A stretch of DNA of 6,608 bases from Anaerolineales bacterium. Lineage in GTDB: Bacteria; Chloroflexota; Anaerolineae; 4572-78; J111. Position numbers and translations under genes: made by a program. Below are positions 1 through 6,067 of this stretch, in pieces (position 1 is the first letter of the stretch; each line of letters begins with the position of its first letter). The stretch covers positions 1-6,608 of the forward strand of contig JAAUSP010000436.1 in the NCBI GenBank assembly GCA_012032575.1, in the 5' to 3' direction. The notes under the pieces were generated by a model. That model did no database searches. It saw only the letters and a program-made list of their open reading frames with translations, and was not told the DNA's origin.

Positions 1-338
1 CCATGCTCAGAAAGCTGGTCGAAACCGACGAGGGCGCGGCCCGCCTGGGTGAAGTCGCCCTGGTGCCGCACAGCTCGCCGATTTCCCAATCAGGGCTGCT
101 CTTTTACAATACCCTGTTCGATGAAAACGCCTCCAACCATATTGCCCTGGGCCGGGCCTACCGCTTCTGCGTAACCGGCGGCGCGGACATGTCGGATGAG
201 GAATTTGCCGCTGCCGGCGGCAACGACAGCCTGACCCACGTAGATTTTATGATCGGCAGCGCCGCAATGGATGTATCCGGCGTCACCCGCGACGGTCATC
301 TGGAGCCGATTATGCAGGCGGGCGAATGGGTCTTCTAA
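1..338 (+). CDS. M29-family metallo-aminopeptidase, C-terminal part (5' end outside window)
   Basis: This is the C-terminal ~111 residues of an aminopeptidase of the AmpS/AmpT (M29) family, cytosolic dinuclear-metal exopeptidases that remove N-terminal amino acids. In the visible part, numbered from the Met at base 3, the family's ligand pattern can be read: Glu17 in LGEVALVP, His46 in NHIALG, Tyr53 in GRAY, and His79/Asp81 in LTHVDFMIG. The 29-residue Glu-His and 7-residue His-Tyr spacings match the family ligands as I recall them (E316, H345, Y352 in characterised members). The C-terminal VSGVTRDG...[10 protein letters not shown] is also typical. The frame is open from the window start, so the Met at base 3 is internal and not the start codon. 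It ends in TAA at 336-338. A heptamer hairpin repeat begins three bases after the stop, and no conventional terminator is visible between them. Family assignment is strong; substrate preference cannot be judged. Confidence 0.9.
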   Translation, partial: MLRKLVETDEGAARLGEVALVPHSSPISQSGLLFYNTLFDENASNHIALGRAYRFCVTGGADMSDEEFAAAGGNDSLTHVDFMIGSAAMDVSGVTRDGHLEPIMQAGEWVF

Positions 339-340
339 TG

Positions 341-434
341 GGGAGATTAGAGATTAGAGATTGGCGATTGCTTAATCTCCAATTACCAATCTCCAATCTC
401 TTAGCGCAGCAGAGTTATTTATGGACGAGTTCTT
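341..434 (+). repeat. Heptamer (GAGATTR) hairpin repeat, copy 1
   Basis: The left arm contains overlapping GAGATTA/GAGATTG heptamers (341-370). The right arm contains the inverted form, with CCAATCTC-type units (374-400), so the segment can fold into an imperfect hairpin. A tail follows, reading AGTTATTTATGGACGAGTTC at 413-432. The first 30 bases are identical to those at 5951-5980, and the alignment continues with a few substitutions and one indel to about 434, where both copies leave homology. This copy starts three bases after the aminopeptidase stop codon and lacks the left terminal inverted repeat seen around copy 2. It may fold at the mRNA 3' end and act as a terminator or stabiliser, but there is no U-tract. 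Confidence 0.85.
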
Positions 435-457
435 AAGAGGCAGCAGATCTATTCCTG

Positions 458-502
458 TTGACATAAGCAAACTTTCCTAAATTAAAAAACTCGATTTATA
501 CT
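458..502 (+). promoter_or_regulatory. Weak promoter candidates before the membrane-protein gene
   Basis: A perfect TTGACA lies at 458-463, but the bases 15-19 bp downstream offer only poor -10 matches (ATTAAA at 481, TAAATT at 478). Separately, TATACT at 497-502 is a 5/6 match to a -10 box. It would place the transcription start close to the ATG at 509, implying a leaderless or near-leaderless mRNA, which fits the weak Shine-Dalgarno there (only AGG, two bases before the ATG). The TATACT box has no good -35 at 17 bp. Neither arrangement is convincing on its own. Confidence 0.3.
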
Positions 503-508
503 TAGGTT

Positions 509-1655
509 ATGAGTAGAATACGGGGCTGGCTTATTTTTGGTTATGGTTTTATCTGGTTCATAGCCCTGGCCGCGGGCTTTGGCCTGATAGATAGTTTTGT
601 CGCCCCCGGAAATTCAATGACAGCCATGCTGTTATCTGCCGCCATTGCTGCTGCGTTGGCGGGCGGCATCGGCGGAACAACGGCCATGCTGCAACGCCTG
701 GCCCGCGATTCTTCTGCCCCATCTATTTCCCCGTCCTTCATCTTGTATCTGCTCCAACCGATTACCGGCCTGATCGCCGGAATCCTCAGCCTGGGTTTGG
801 TCTCCCTGCCGGGGGCGCTGTTGGTAAATTATGCCGTCACGCGCACCCTGGAACTGACTAATCTGGCCGCGTCCTCCACCTTTGTGGCCCTGTATTTGCT
901 CCTGGCCTGGCTGGCCGGCTACCAGCTTCAGGATTGGTGGGCCAAAAGGCGCAAACCCACTGCCGTCCCGGCGATAAAAACAGCCGCCATCCCTGACCTA
1001 TCTGCCCCGGCCTCGCCGCTGGCTTTTCAAATCTGGGCGGAACGACAGCAGCGCATGAGCCGCTGGTCCGTCACCTGGGGCGTTTTGATTTTGGTCTACG
1101 GGGTTATCTGGCTGGTGGGTCTGTTGACCGCCCTGGTTGGGAGCGATTTTTCTTCCCCGCTCCGCCGACGACAGCCAACCTCTGGCCGCTCTGCTGGCGG
1201 CGGGCTGGCCGGCTCTGCTGGCCGGAGCGATTGGCGGCGTCATCGGCATGCTGTATGACCTCTACCGCCGCATTTCATTTACCCGCGATTTCGACCGGCA
1301 GGACATCGTGGCTTATCTGGTCCTGCCGCTGACCGGCCTGGTTTTGGGCGGGGCGATGTATCTGTTCATCGCCAGCGGCTATTTTAGCTACAAGGCGCTG
1401 GTCAGTCAGGCCCCGCCGGTGGTGGATGCGCCCGCCGTCATCACCATCTATCTGGTTTTAGGGTGGGTGGCCGGTTTTCGCCAGACCGCGCTGCATGGGT
1501 TGGTCCGGCGGCTGATTCAGTCCGTCATCAGTTTTTTCCGCTCGATCCTGTCGCTGTTCTCCCCCAAACTGCTGTGGGATCAAGCCAGCCGCGCCGATGC
1601 CCTGTCCGAAATTGCCAAACAGCGAGAGCTGTTTCGCCCCCTCGACCGGGATTAA
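509..1655 (+). pseudogene. Duplicated-domain multi-pass membrane protein, split by a +1 frameshift
   Basis: I do not recognise this family. The first frame runs from ATG 509 and is convincing to about residue 214 (VGSDF), then becomes Arg-rich nonsense ending at 1258. The continuation lies in the next frame, which ends in TAA at 1653-1655. Removing one T from the T5 run at 1147-1151 joins them as VGSDFLPRSADDSQPLAAL, giving one 381-residue protein. The joined protein has two similar halves (about residues 7-147 and 190-345). They share YGxIW, AGxIGGxxxML, a YLxxPxTGLxxG segment and (A/T)xYLxLxWxAG(Y/F), with roughly four hydrophobic segments each and a basic linker (WWAKRRK) between. The C-terminus is charged and probably cytosolic. 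The gene stands alone between two repeat-filled gaps. The frameshift could be a sequencing/assembly error or a real lesion. A programmed -1 event is unlikely because the required change is +1 (or -2). Confidence 0.75.
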
Positions 1656-1682
1656 CCCAACTCATCAAGTAAGAAGTTCAAC

Positions 1683-1706
1683 CACAAAGGCACCAAGACA
1701 CAAGGC
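1683..1706 (+). repeat. Three tandem octamers (CACAAAGG-like)
   Basis: Three consecutive 8-mers, CACAAAGG, CACCAAGA and CACAAGGC, lie 27 bases after the membrane-protein stop. The final ACAAGGC (1700-1706) has exact inverted counterparts, GCCTTGT, at 1856-1862 and 1876-1882 on the far side of the 1716-1827 hairpin. This suggests nested, partly palindromic repeat material filling the gap. Confidence 0.6.
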
Positions 1707-1715
1707 TATTTTTCG

Positions 1716-1827
1716 TAACTACTCAGCCCTCATGTCATTTCGAGGCCGTAGGCCGAGAAATCCCTACCGCGCTACATCGGCCTCAGAGATTTCTCCCTTC
1801 GGTCGAAATGACATGGCTGAGTAGTTA
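1716..1827. mobile_element. MITE-like palindromic element without coding capacity
   Basis: A 112-bp segment has long, nearly perfect inverted arms. TAACTACTCAGCC (1716-1728) pairs exactly with 1815-1827, and ATGTCATTTCGA (1732-1743) pairs exactly with 1803-1814, with a 3-base bulge between the two blocks on the left. A further GAGAAATC near 1754-1761 has its inverse, GATTTCTC, near 1787-1794. T-rich tracts flank both sides (about 1708-1713 and 1828-1833). GTCATTTCGA...GAGAAATC resembles a dispersed palindromic repeat I have seen in environmental bacterial genomes, but I cannot verify that here. No transposase or open frame lies within it. It could also fold as RNA and terminate or insulate transcription between the membrane gene and the toxin-antitoxin operon. 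Confidence 0.7.
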
Positions 1828-1857
1828 TTTTTTCAACTATTTGCAGGGCCAAAATGC

Positions 1858-1919
1858 CTTGTAAGAAATACTTTTGCCTTGTATTTCAGGTAATCTTCTT
1901 GTATACTACTCAAATACAA
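1858..1919 (+). promoter_or_regulatory. Candidate antitoxin operator: CTTGTA boxes at 20-bp spacing plus inverted box
   Basis: CTTGTA occurs at 1858, 1878 and 1898, spaced exactly 20 bp apart (about two helical turns). The middle box extends to TTGTATTT (1879-1886), whose exact inverse AAATACAA lies at 1912-1919. Together these sites cover the -35, surround the -10 and reach the predicted transcription start. AbrB-fold antitoxins, alone or bound to toxin, typically repress their own operon by binding inverted repeats here. That this is the antitoxin's operator is inferred from position. Confidence 0.5.
1879..1907 (+). promoter_or_regulatory. Probable sigma70-type promoter of the toxin-antitoxin operon
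   Basis: TATACT at 1902-1907 is a 5/6 match to the -10 consensus. TTGTAT at 1879-1884 is a weaker -35 (first three bases match) with a 17-bp spacer. The predicted start near 1914 would give a ~25-nt leader containing the GGAG Shine-Dalgarno at 1928-1931 before the ATG at 1939. A weak -35 combined with a good -10 is common for autoregulated toxin-antitoxin promoters. Confidence 0.55.
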
Positions 1920-1938
1920 TAACAATTGGAGTAACACA

Positions 1939-2169
1939 ATGCAAACAGCGGTTACAAAACGAGGTCAAACTGTTATTCCAGCCCCCATTCGCAAACGATA
2001 TCAAATTGAAGAAGGCGATTATCTGGTCTGGATTGATGATGGGGAGATGATCCGGGTTATTCCGGTATCGCGTGATCCCATTCGCGCCTTGCGGGGCAGT
2101 GGACGGGGTGAGCCTCTGCTTGAACGCCTCCTGGCAGCGCGGCAAGAGGATCGTGCTTATGAGCGCTGA
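1939..2169 (+). CDS. vapB: AbrB/SpoVT-fold antitoxin (VapB-like)
   Basis: This 76-residue protein begins MQTAVTKRGQTVIPAPIRKRY, the classic start of the swapped-hairpin AbrB/MazE/SpoVT DNA-binding domain: a TxxGQxxIPxxIR core, then EGDYLVWIDDG and a strand MIRVIPV, ending near residue 43. The C-terminal ~30 residues (about 47-76) are charged and should form the helix that binds and blocks the toxin. The start is well supported by GGAG at 1928-1931, seven bases upstream. The stop TGA (2167-2169) overlaps the toxin ATG by 11 bp, which suggests translational coupling and keeps antitoxin made first. The expected role is to neutralise the downstream PIN nuclease and, as a complex, repress the operon through the upstream repeat boxes. 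The antitoxin fold is clear; the name vapB follows from the partner. Confidence 0.9.
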   Translation: MQTAVTKRGQTVIPAPIRKRYQIEEGDYLVWIDDGEMIRVIPVSRDPIRALRGSGRGEPLLERLLAARQEDRAYER

Positions 2170-2566
2170 AATTTACCTGTTGGATACCTCGGCGCTGATA
2201 ACCCTTATCGAAGATGAAAAAGGGGCGGAACGGGTCGAACAGGTTCTGCGGGAGCAGCCAGCCATCATTACCTGGATGAGTCTGCTGGAGGTTACTTATG
2301 TTACCCAGCAGGAACGGGGCACAGCGGAAGCCGAACGAAGATATGCACTTTTAAAGATTTTACCTGTGACCATCCTGTGGCAAATTGATGAACCAATTTT
2401 GCTGACAGCCGCCCGTTTGAAAGCCAACTATCGGCTATCCCTGGCCGATACCATCATTGCCGCCTGTGCCATCCAGCAGAAAGCCACCCTTCTGCATAAA
2501 GACCCTCAATTTGAAGCTTTGGCCGGACAGGTGGGACTGGAAGCATTACCTTACAAAAACATTTGA
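2159..2566 (+). CDS. vapC: PIN-domain ribonuclease toxin (VapC-like)
   Basis: This 135-residue protein has the PIN fold and its acidic metal site: Asp9 in YLLDTSAL, Glu44 in SLLEVTYV, Asp97 in RLSLADTIIAACA, and a fourth acidic residue, Asp115, in HKDPQFEAL. These are the standard VapC motifs, and all are present, so the enzyme is probably an active Mg2+-dependent RNase that inhibits translation when free of antitoxin. I chose ATG 2159 because it gives the domain without an N-terminal extension, has AGAGGA at 2145-2150 eight bases upstream, and overlaps the antitoxin stop, the usual operon design. The same frame is open further upstream to 2072, but that stretch lies over the antitoxin gene. 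The gene is convergent with uvrA, 35 bp from its stop. The RNA target cannot be told from sequence. Confidence 0.92.
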   Translation: MSAEIYLLDTSALITLIEDEKGAERVEQVLREQPAIITWMSLLEVTYVTQQERGTAEAERRYALLKILPVTILWQIDEPILLTAARLKANYRLSLADTIIAACAIQQKATLLHKDPQFEALAGQVGLEALPYKNI

Positions 2567-2570
2567 TTAT

Positions 2571-2591
2571 TGCAAAAGCTGCGCTTTTGCA
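2571..2591. terminator. Perfect 9-bp hairpin between convergent genes
   Basis: TGCAAAAGC (2571-2579), loop TGC, then GCTTTTGCA (2583-2591) form a perfect stem in the 35-bp gap between the toxin stop and the uvrA stop. Its position suggests a shared bidirectional terminator. No clear U-tract follows on either strand, so intrinsic termination may be weak. Confidence 0.5.
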
Positions 2592-2601
2592 CTCCGCTCT
2601 T

Positions 2602-5535
2602 CTATAACACCCGTCGCAAAAACTGCCCGGTAAAACTCTCTTCCACCTGAGCGAGCTGCTCCGGCGTGCCGGCGGCGATGATCTTGCCGCCGCCGTCGCC
2701 ACCTTCCGGCCCCAGGTCAATGACCCAATCGGCGCTTTTGATCACATCCAGGTTGTGCTCGATGACGATGACGGTGTTGCCGGCGTCGGTCAGGCGGTGC
2801 AGCACGTCGAGCAGCTTTTGGATGTCGGCAAAGTGCAGGCCGGTGGTCGGCTCGTCCAGAATGTAAATGGTATCGCCGGTCGAGACCCGCGACAGTTCCT
2901 TGGCCAGCTTGACCCGCTGCGCTTCGCCGCCGGAAAGGGTGGTGGCGCTCTGGCCCAGCTTGATGTAATCCAGGCCGACATCGTGCAGGGTGGTCAAAAA
3001 GCGCTTGATGCGGGGCACGTTGGTGAAAAAATCCAGGGCCTCGGCCACGTCCATATCCAGCGCCTCGGCGATGTTTTTGCCCTTGTACTTGACCTGCAAC
3101 GTTTCCCGGTTGAAGCGGCTGCCGTGGCAGACATCGCACGTCACCCAGACATCGGGCAAAAAGTGCATCTCGACCACTTTCTGGCCGTGACCCTGGCAGG
3201 CCTCGCAGCGGCCCCCTTTGACGTTAAAGCTGAAGCGCCCCGACTTGTAGCCGCGAGCCTGGGCCTCGTTGGTCTGGGCGAACAGGTTGCGGATGTCGTC
3301 CCACACTTTCACATAGGTAGCCGGGTTGCTGCGCGGAGTGCGGCCAATCGGGTCCTGGGTGATGTGGATAACCTTATCCACCGCCTCCAGCCCTTTGAGC
3401 CGCTCAAAATGGCCGGGCCGCTCCTGGGCGCGATGCAGGGTCCGGGCCAGAGCCGGATAGAGGGTTTCGGTGATCAAACTGCTTTTGCCGCTGCCGCTGA
3501 CCCCGGTCACACAGGTAAAACAGCCCAACGGGAAACAGGCGTCCACCTGTTTGAGGTTGTGGTGAGTCACCCCGTCCAGTTCCAGCCAGCGCCCGTTGGG
3601 ATTGCGCCGGCCGCTGCCCGAAGCGACGGTCAACTGGCCCGACAAATACTGGCCGGTCAGCGAGTGGGAGGCACGCTTGATTTCTTCCGGCGTGCCGGCA
3701 AACACCACCGAGCCGCCCTTGACCCCCGCGCCGGGGCCAAAATCAATAATCCAGTCGGCGTCGCTCATGGTCTCTTCGTCGTGATCGACCACCAGGACGG
3801 TGTTGCCCAAATCGCGCAGCCGCAGTAGCGAATCGAGCAGGCGGCGGTTGTCGCGCTGGTGCAGCCCAATCGAAGGTTCATCCAGAATGTACATCACCCC
3901 GACCAGCCCGGAGCCAATCTGTGAGGCCAGCCGGATGCGCTGTCCCTCCCCGCCCGACAGTGACGGCGCGGCCCGGTCGAGGGTCAGGTAATGCAGCCCC
4001 ACATCCAGCATAAACTTGAGCCGGTCGCGGATTTCCTTGAGCAGTTCGTAGGCGATTTCGAGTTCCTGAGCCGTTAAGGATTGAACGTTCGCAGAATGAG
4101 TTGAAGGTTTACCATTGGAAGTTGAAAGTTGAAAGTTGAACGTTGAACCTTCAACTGTTTCCCCCATGAGGCCGCAAATCCAATTGTATGCCTCGGCTAC
4201 GCTCAGCGAAGTGACCTCGGCGATTTTGAGGCCGCCGATGGTCACGGCCCCGGCTTCGGGACGGAGGCGGCGGCCCTCGCAGGTGGGGCAGGGCTGCTGG
4301 CTGAAAAAGCGGCTGTAATAATCACGCATATCCTGGGAGTGGGTTTCTTTATAGCGCCGATGGGTGGATTTGATGACGCCTTCATAGGGCCAGTTGCCGG
4401 AGAAATTTTCGCTCTGATATTTGAATTTGATCTCCGGGTTGCCGTGCAGAATCAGTTCGCGCACATCTTCCGGCAAGTCGGCCCAGAGCGTGTCGAGGCT
4501 GAAATGAAACCGTTGGGCCATCTGCCGGGAGATTTGGGCGGCCCAACTGGTCTGTTTTTTAGCCACCTCGCCCCAGGGAATGACTGCGCCGGTGTTGATG
4601 GATTTGGTGGGGTCTATAAACAACTCCGGGTCGAACTCAAACCGCTCACCCAGGCCGTTGCAATCGGGGCAGGCCCCCAGCGGCGAGTTGAAGCTGAACA
4701 TCTGCGGGGTCAATTCGGGGAAGCTGAGGCCGCAGTAGGCGCAGGCGTTCTTTTCCGACAGCACCATTTCCTCGCCGTCTATGACATCCACGATCACCAC
4801 GCCCTCGCCCCAACGCAGCGCCGTCTCGACCGAGTCGGCCAGACGGCCCGCGAAACCGTCGTCCGGCTCGGTCGGGCTGACCAGCCGGTCAATGACCAGC
4901 TCGAGGTTGTGTTTTTTGTTTTTCTCCAGCTTGAAGCGCTGCTCCAGTTCGGTCGTCACGCCGTCAATCCGGGCGCGGGCGAAGCCATCGGCGCGGGCCT
5001 GGGCCAGCACATCTTCAAAGGTCCCCTTGCGTCCCTTGGCCACCGGCGCGAGCAGTTGGAAGCGTGTTCCGCCGGGCAGAGCGGCGATTTGTTCGATGAT
5101 CTGCTGGGCGCTCTGCTGCCGAACCTCGCGCCCGCAGTTGTAGCAGTGGGGTGTGCCGACGCGGGCAAACAGCACCCGCATATAATCGTACACCTCCGTC
5201 ACCGTGCCGACGGTGCTGCGCGGGTTTTTGCTGACCGCCTTCTGCTCGATGGCGATGGCCGGGCTGAGGCCGCCGATATAATCCACCTTCGGCTTTTCCA
5301 TCTGGCCCAAAAATTGGCGGGCATAGGAGGACAGGCTCTCAACATAGCGCCGCTGTCCCTCGGCGTAGAGGGTATCGAAGGCCAGCGACGACTTGCCGCT
5401 GCCGCTGACTCCGGTAAAAACCACCAGTTTGTTGCGCGGAATATGCACGTCAATACTGCGCAAATTGTGTTCCCGCGCCCCCCGAATAACAATCTTATCT
5501 TGAGAAAGCGTTGACTCTTTTGTTCGACTTCTCAT
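2602..5535 (-). CDS. uvrA: Excinuclease ABC subunit UvrA
   Basis: UvrA is the damage-sensing ATPase of bacterial nucleotide excision repair; it dimerises and loads UvrB at lesions. Numbering from Met at 5535 (977 residues), the order is complete: Walker [10 protein letters not shown] (42-50), a Cys4 zinc module CxxC...CxxC (265, 268, 289, 292), CPTC (416-419), ABC signature LSGGE (526-530) with Walker B YILDEP (549-554), second Walker [10 protein letters not shown] (678-686), the large zinc finger (Cys 777, 780, 800, 803), second LSGGE (867-871) and ILDEP (892-896). About 30 residues (457-486) before the first signature have no counterpart in UvrA proteins I know and coincide with a heptamer repeat. 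The frame is open to an ATG at 5610, but that extension is encoded by another repeat. Met 5535 puts the conserved [13 protein letters not shown] close to the N-terminus, as in other UvrAs. Identification is essentially certain; the exact start is not. Confidence 0.97.
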   Translation of the reverse strand: MRSRTKESTLSQDKIVIRGAREHNLRSIDVHIPRNKLVVFTGVSGSGKSSLAFDTLYAEGQRRYVESLSSYARQFLGQMEKPKVDYIGGLSPAIAIEQKAVSKNPRSTVGTVTEVYDYMRVLFARVGTPHCYNCGREVRQQSAQQIIEQIAALPGGTRFQLLAPVAKGRKGTFEDVLAQARADGFARARIDGVTTELEQRFKLEKNKKHNLELVIDRLVSPTEPDDGFAGRLADSVETALRWGEGVVIVDVIDGEEMVLSEKNACAYCGLSFPELTPQMFSFNSPLGACPDCNGLGERFEFDPELFIDPTKSINTGAVIPWGEVAKKQTSWAAQISRQMAQRFHFSLDTLWADLPEDVRELILHGNPEIKFKYQSENFSGNWPYEGVIKSTHRRYKETHSQDMRDYYSRFFSQQPCPTCEGRRLRPEAGAVTIGGLKIAEVTSLSVAEAYNWICGLMGETVEGSTFNFQLSTSNGKPSTHSANVQSLTAQELEIAYELLKEIRDRLKFMLDVGLHYLTLDRAAPSLSGGEGQRIRLASQIGSGLVGVMYILDEPSIGLHQRDNRRLLDSLLRLRDLGNTVLVVDHDEETMSDADWIIDFGPGAGVKGGSVVFAGTPEEIKRASHSLTGQYLSGQLTVASGSGRRNPNGRWLELDGVTHHNLKQVDACFPLGCFTCVTGVSGSGKSSLITETLYPALARTLHRAQERPGHFERLKGLEAVDKVIHITQDPIGRTPRSNPATYVKVWDDIRNLFAQTNEAQARGYKSGRFSFNVKGGRCEACQGHGQKVVEMHFLPDVWVTCDVCHGSRFNRETLQVKYKGKNIAEALDMDVAEALDFFTNVPRIKRFLTTLHDVGLDYIKLGQSATTLSGGEAQRVKLAKELSRVSTGDTIYILDEPTTGLHFADIQKLLDVLHRLTDAGNTVIVIEHNLDVIKSADWVIDLGPEGGDGGGKIIAAGTPEQLAQVEESFTGQFLRRVL
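4078..4167 (-). repeat. In-frame heptamer-repeat insertion within uvrA
   Basis: On the plus strand, four tandem heptamers GTTGAA(A/C) occupy 4121-4148. The inverted unit CTTCAAC follows at 4149-4155, and a further GTTGAAG lies at 4100-4106. The block encodes a Ser/Thr/Asn-rich stretch ([16 protein letters not shown] and flanks) that interrupts UvrA between AYNWICGL and [16 protein letters not shown], which are adjacent in ordinary UvrA proteins. The inferred insert is about 90 bp (30 codons), so the frame is kept even though the unit length, seven, is not divisible by three. Confidence 0.75.
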
Positions 5536-5550
5536 CGGTTTAGCCAAATA

Positions 5551-5556
5551 CTCCTT
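5551..5556 (-). promoter_or_regulatory. Shine-Dalgarno AAGGAG of uvrA, with ambiguous spacing
   Basis: AAGGAG on the minus strand is a strong ribosome-binding site, but it lies 15 bases from ATG 5535 and only 3 bases from an in-frame TTG four codons upstream of that ATG (codons TTG GCT AAA CCG ATG). Neither spacing is ideal. The site argues against the far upstream ATG at 5610 and for a start within 5535-5547. Confidence 0.55.
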
Positions 5557-5563
5557 AAACAAC

Positions 5564-5632
5564 GTGAGGCGTGAGGCGTGAGGCGTGAGGAATTTTTCTA
5601 TAATCCTCACGTATCACGCATCACGTCTCACG
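5564..5632 (-). repeat. Heptamer (GTGAGGC) hairpin repeat in the uvrA leader
   Basis: Four tandem GTGAGG(C/A) heptamers (5564-5591) are followed by an AT-rich loop and four inverted, partly diverged units ending in TCACG (CCTCACG, TATCACG, CATCACG, TCTCACG; 5605-5632). The arms can form a long imperfect stem. On the uvrA transcript this structure would end seven bases before the AAGGAG site, so it could affect translation or mRNA stability. Confidence 0.85.
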
Positions 5633-5675
5633 TATCTACTTGACATATTAGAACATAGTTTCTACTGGAACTGTC

Positions 5676-5704
5676 ATTGTAGCACAAGGCCGGTTATCTC
5701 ACAA
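5676..5704 (-). promoter_or_regulatory. uvrA: Probable uvrA promoter
   Basis: On the minus strand, TTGTGA (5699-5704, 4/6) and TACAAT (5676-5681, 5/6) are separated by exactly 17 bp. Transcription would start near 5669 and run through the GTGAGGC hairpin (5564-5632) to the AAGGAG site, giving a leader of about 130 nt. I see no clear SOS-type operator (CTGT-N8-ACAG or GAAC-type box) over it. Confidence 0.5.
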
Positions 5705-5831
5705 AATAGGGAGTATTTCCCACACAGCCTGGGTAAGTTCGCCGGGAAATTTATGAAATCTGTGCGTTTTCGGCGTCCGCAGCGGTGAAATATTAAATCT
5801 GTCAGTCAATCAAACCCTGTTCATAAATCAC
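5705..5831. other. Intergenic stretch with no recognised gene
   Basis: The divergent gap between uvrA and the UDG gene holds no convincing coding sequence here. A frame running from 5585 to 5788 starts in the heptamer repeat, has no ribosome-binding site and looks accidental. A short inverted repeat, GGGAGTATTTCCC at about 5709-5721, could form only a small hairpin or act as a protein-binding site. Confidence 0.5.
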
Positions 5832-5860
5832 TTGTCATTCAGCCCAAAACCATCTATACT
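5832..5860 (+). promoter_or_regulatory. Near-consensus sigma70-type promoter
   Basis: TTGTCA (5832-5837, 5/6) and TATACT (5855-5860, 5/6) have the optimal 17-bp spacer. This is the best promoter match in the window. Predicted transcription starts near 5867, only about 14 bases before a terminator-like hairpin (5881-5914) and about 200 bases before the UDG start codon. Confidence 0.65.
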
Positions 5861-5866
5861 TCCTTG

Positions 5867-5918
5867 CCGATTTAAAGTAAAAAAGCCGTGCCAGCAGAAG
5901 TGGCAGGGGCTTTTCTAA
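5867..5918 (+). ncRNA. Possible ~50-nt RNA or attenuated leader
   Basis: This is the stretch expected to be transcribed if RNA starts from the promoter at 5832-5860 and stops at the hairpin 5881-5914. It has no open reading frame of note. It matches no RNA family I recognise. It could equally be the first part of a longer leader for the UDG gene. Confidence 0.25.
5881..5914 (+). terminator. Intrinsic terminator-like hairpin
   Basis: AAAAGCC (5881-5887) pairs with GGCTTTT (5908-5914), and TGCCA (5889-5893) pairs with TGGCA (5901-5905), with a small asymmetric internal bulge and a 7-base loop. The U-run (TTTT, then CT) is short, and the A-run on the other side would give the minus strand a T-rich end as well, so it may work in both directions. 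Confidence 0.65.
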
Positions 5919-5921
5919 ATA

Positions 5922-6043
5922 GAAACTGTCCGTGAATAACTTTTCAGTTTGGGAGATTAGAGATTAGAGATTGGCGATTGGTTTAATCTCTAATTACCAA
6001 TCTCCAATCTCCTGGTACAGTAAAGTTATTTGTGGACGAGTTC
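5922..6043 (+). mobile_element. Repeat copy 2: heptamer hairpin flanked by imperfect terminal inverted repeats
   Basis: The core at 5951-6043 repeats the element at 341-434, with the first 30 bases identical. Here a left flank exists as well. The 23 bases at 5922-5944 match the reverse complement of 6021-6043 at 16 positions, including an uninterrupted AATAACTTT and the block GTCC. The whole is therefore a ~122-bp palindromic unit resembling a MITE with a GAGATTR heptamer hairpin in the middle. It lies in the leader region of the UDG gene and ends 24 bases before its ATG. No transposase is present. Confidence 0.7.
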
Positions 6044-6067
6044 ATAATACTAAACGAGGTTCAGAGA

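Noticed and set aside
341..434. Short regularly spaced repeats suggestive of a CRISPR array
   Set aside because: The units are 7 bp, directly tandem without unique spacers, and palindromic overall. This does not fit CRISPR repeats of 23-47 bp separated by spacers.
1131..1160. Programmed ribosomal frameshift in the membrane-protein gene
   Set aside because: The required change is +1 (or -2), the T5 run is short for polymerase slippage, and no canonical X-XXY-YYZ -1 signal applies. A mutation or base-call error is simpler.
2755..3828. Long plus-strand open frame (357 codons) opposite uvrA
   Set aside because: It lies wholly antisense to well-conserved uvrA sequence, with low-complexity Ala/Gly/Val-rich translation and no known motif. 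High GC and codon bias on the minus strand explain it.
4339..5514. Long plus-strand open frame (391 codons) opposite the uvrA N-terminal half
   Set aside because: Same reason: it mirrors the conserved UvrA domains, has no ribosome-binding site, and its translation resembles no protein family I recognise.
5640..5645. Perfect TTGACA on the plus strand
   Set aside because: No acceptable -10 box lies 16-18 bp downstream and no gene follows at a sensible distance on that strand.
5585..5788. Small plus-strand open frame (67 codons) in the divergent gap
   Set aside because: It begins within the GTGAGGC hairpin repeat, has no Shine-Dalgarno, runs against the uvrA promoter and has an unremarkable composition.
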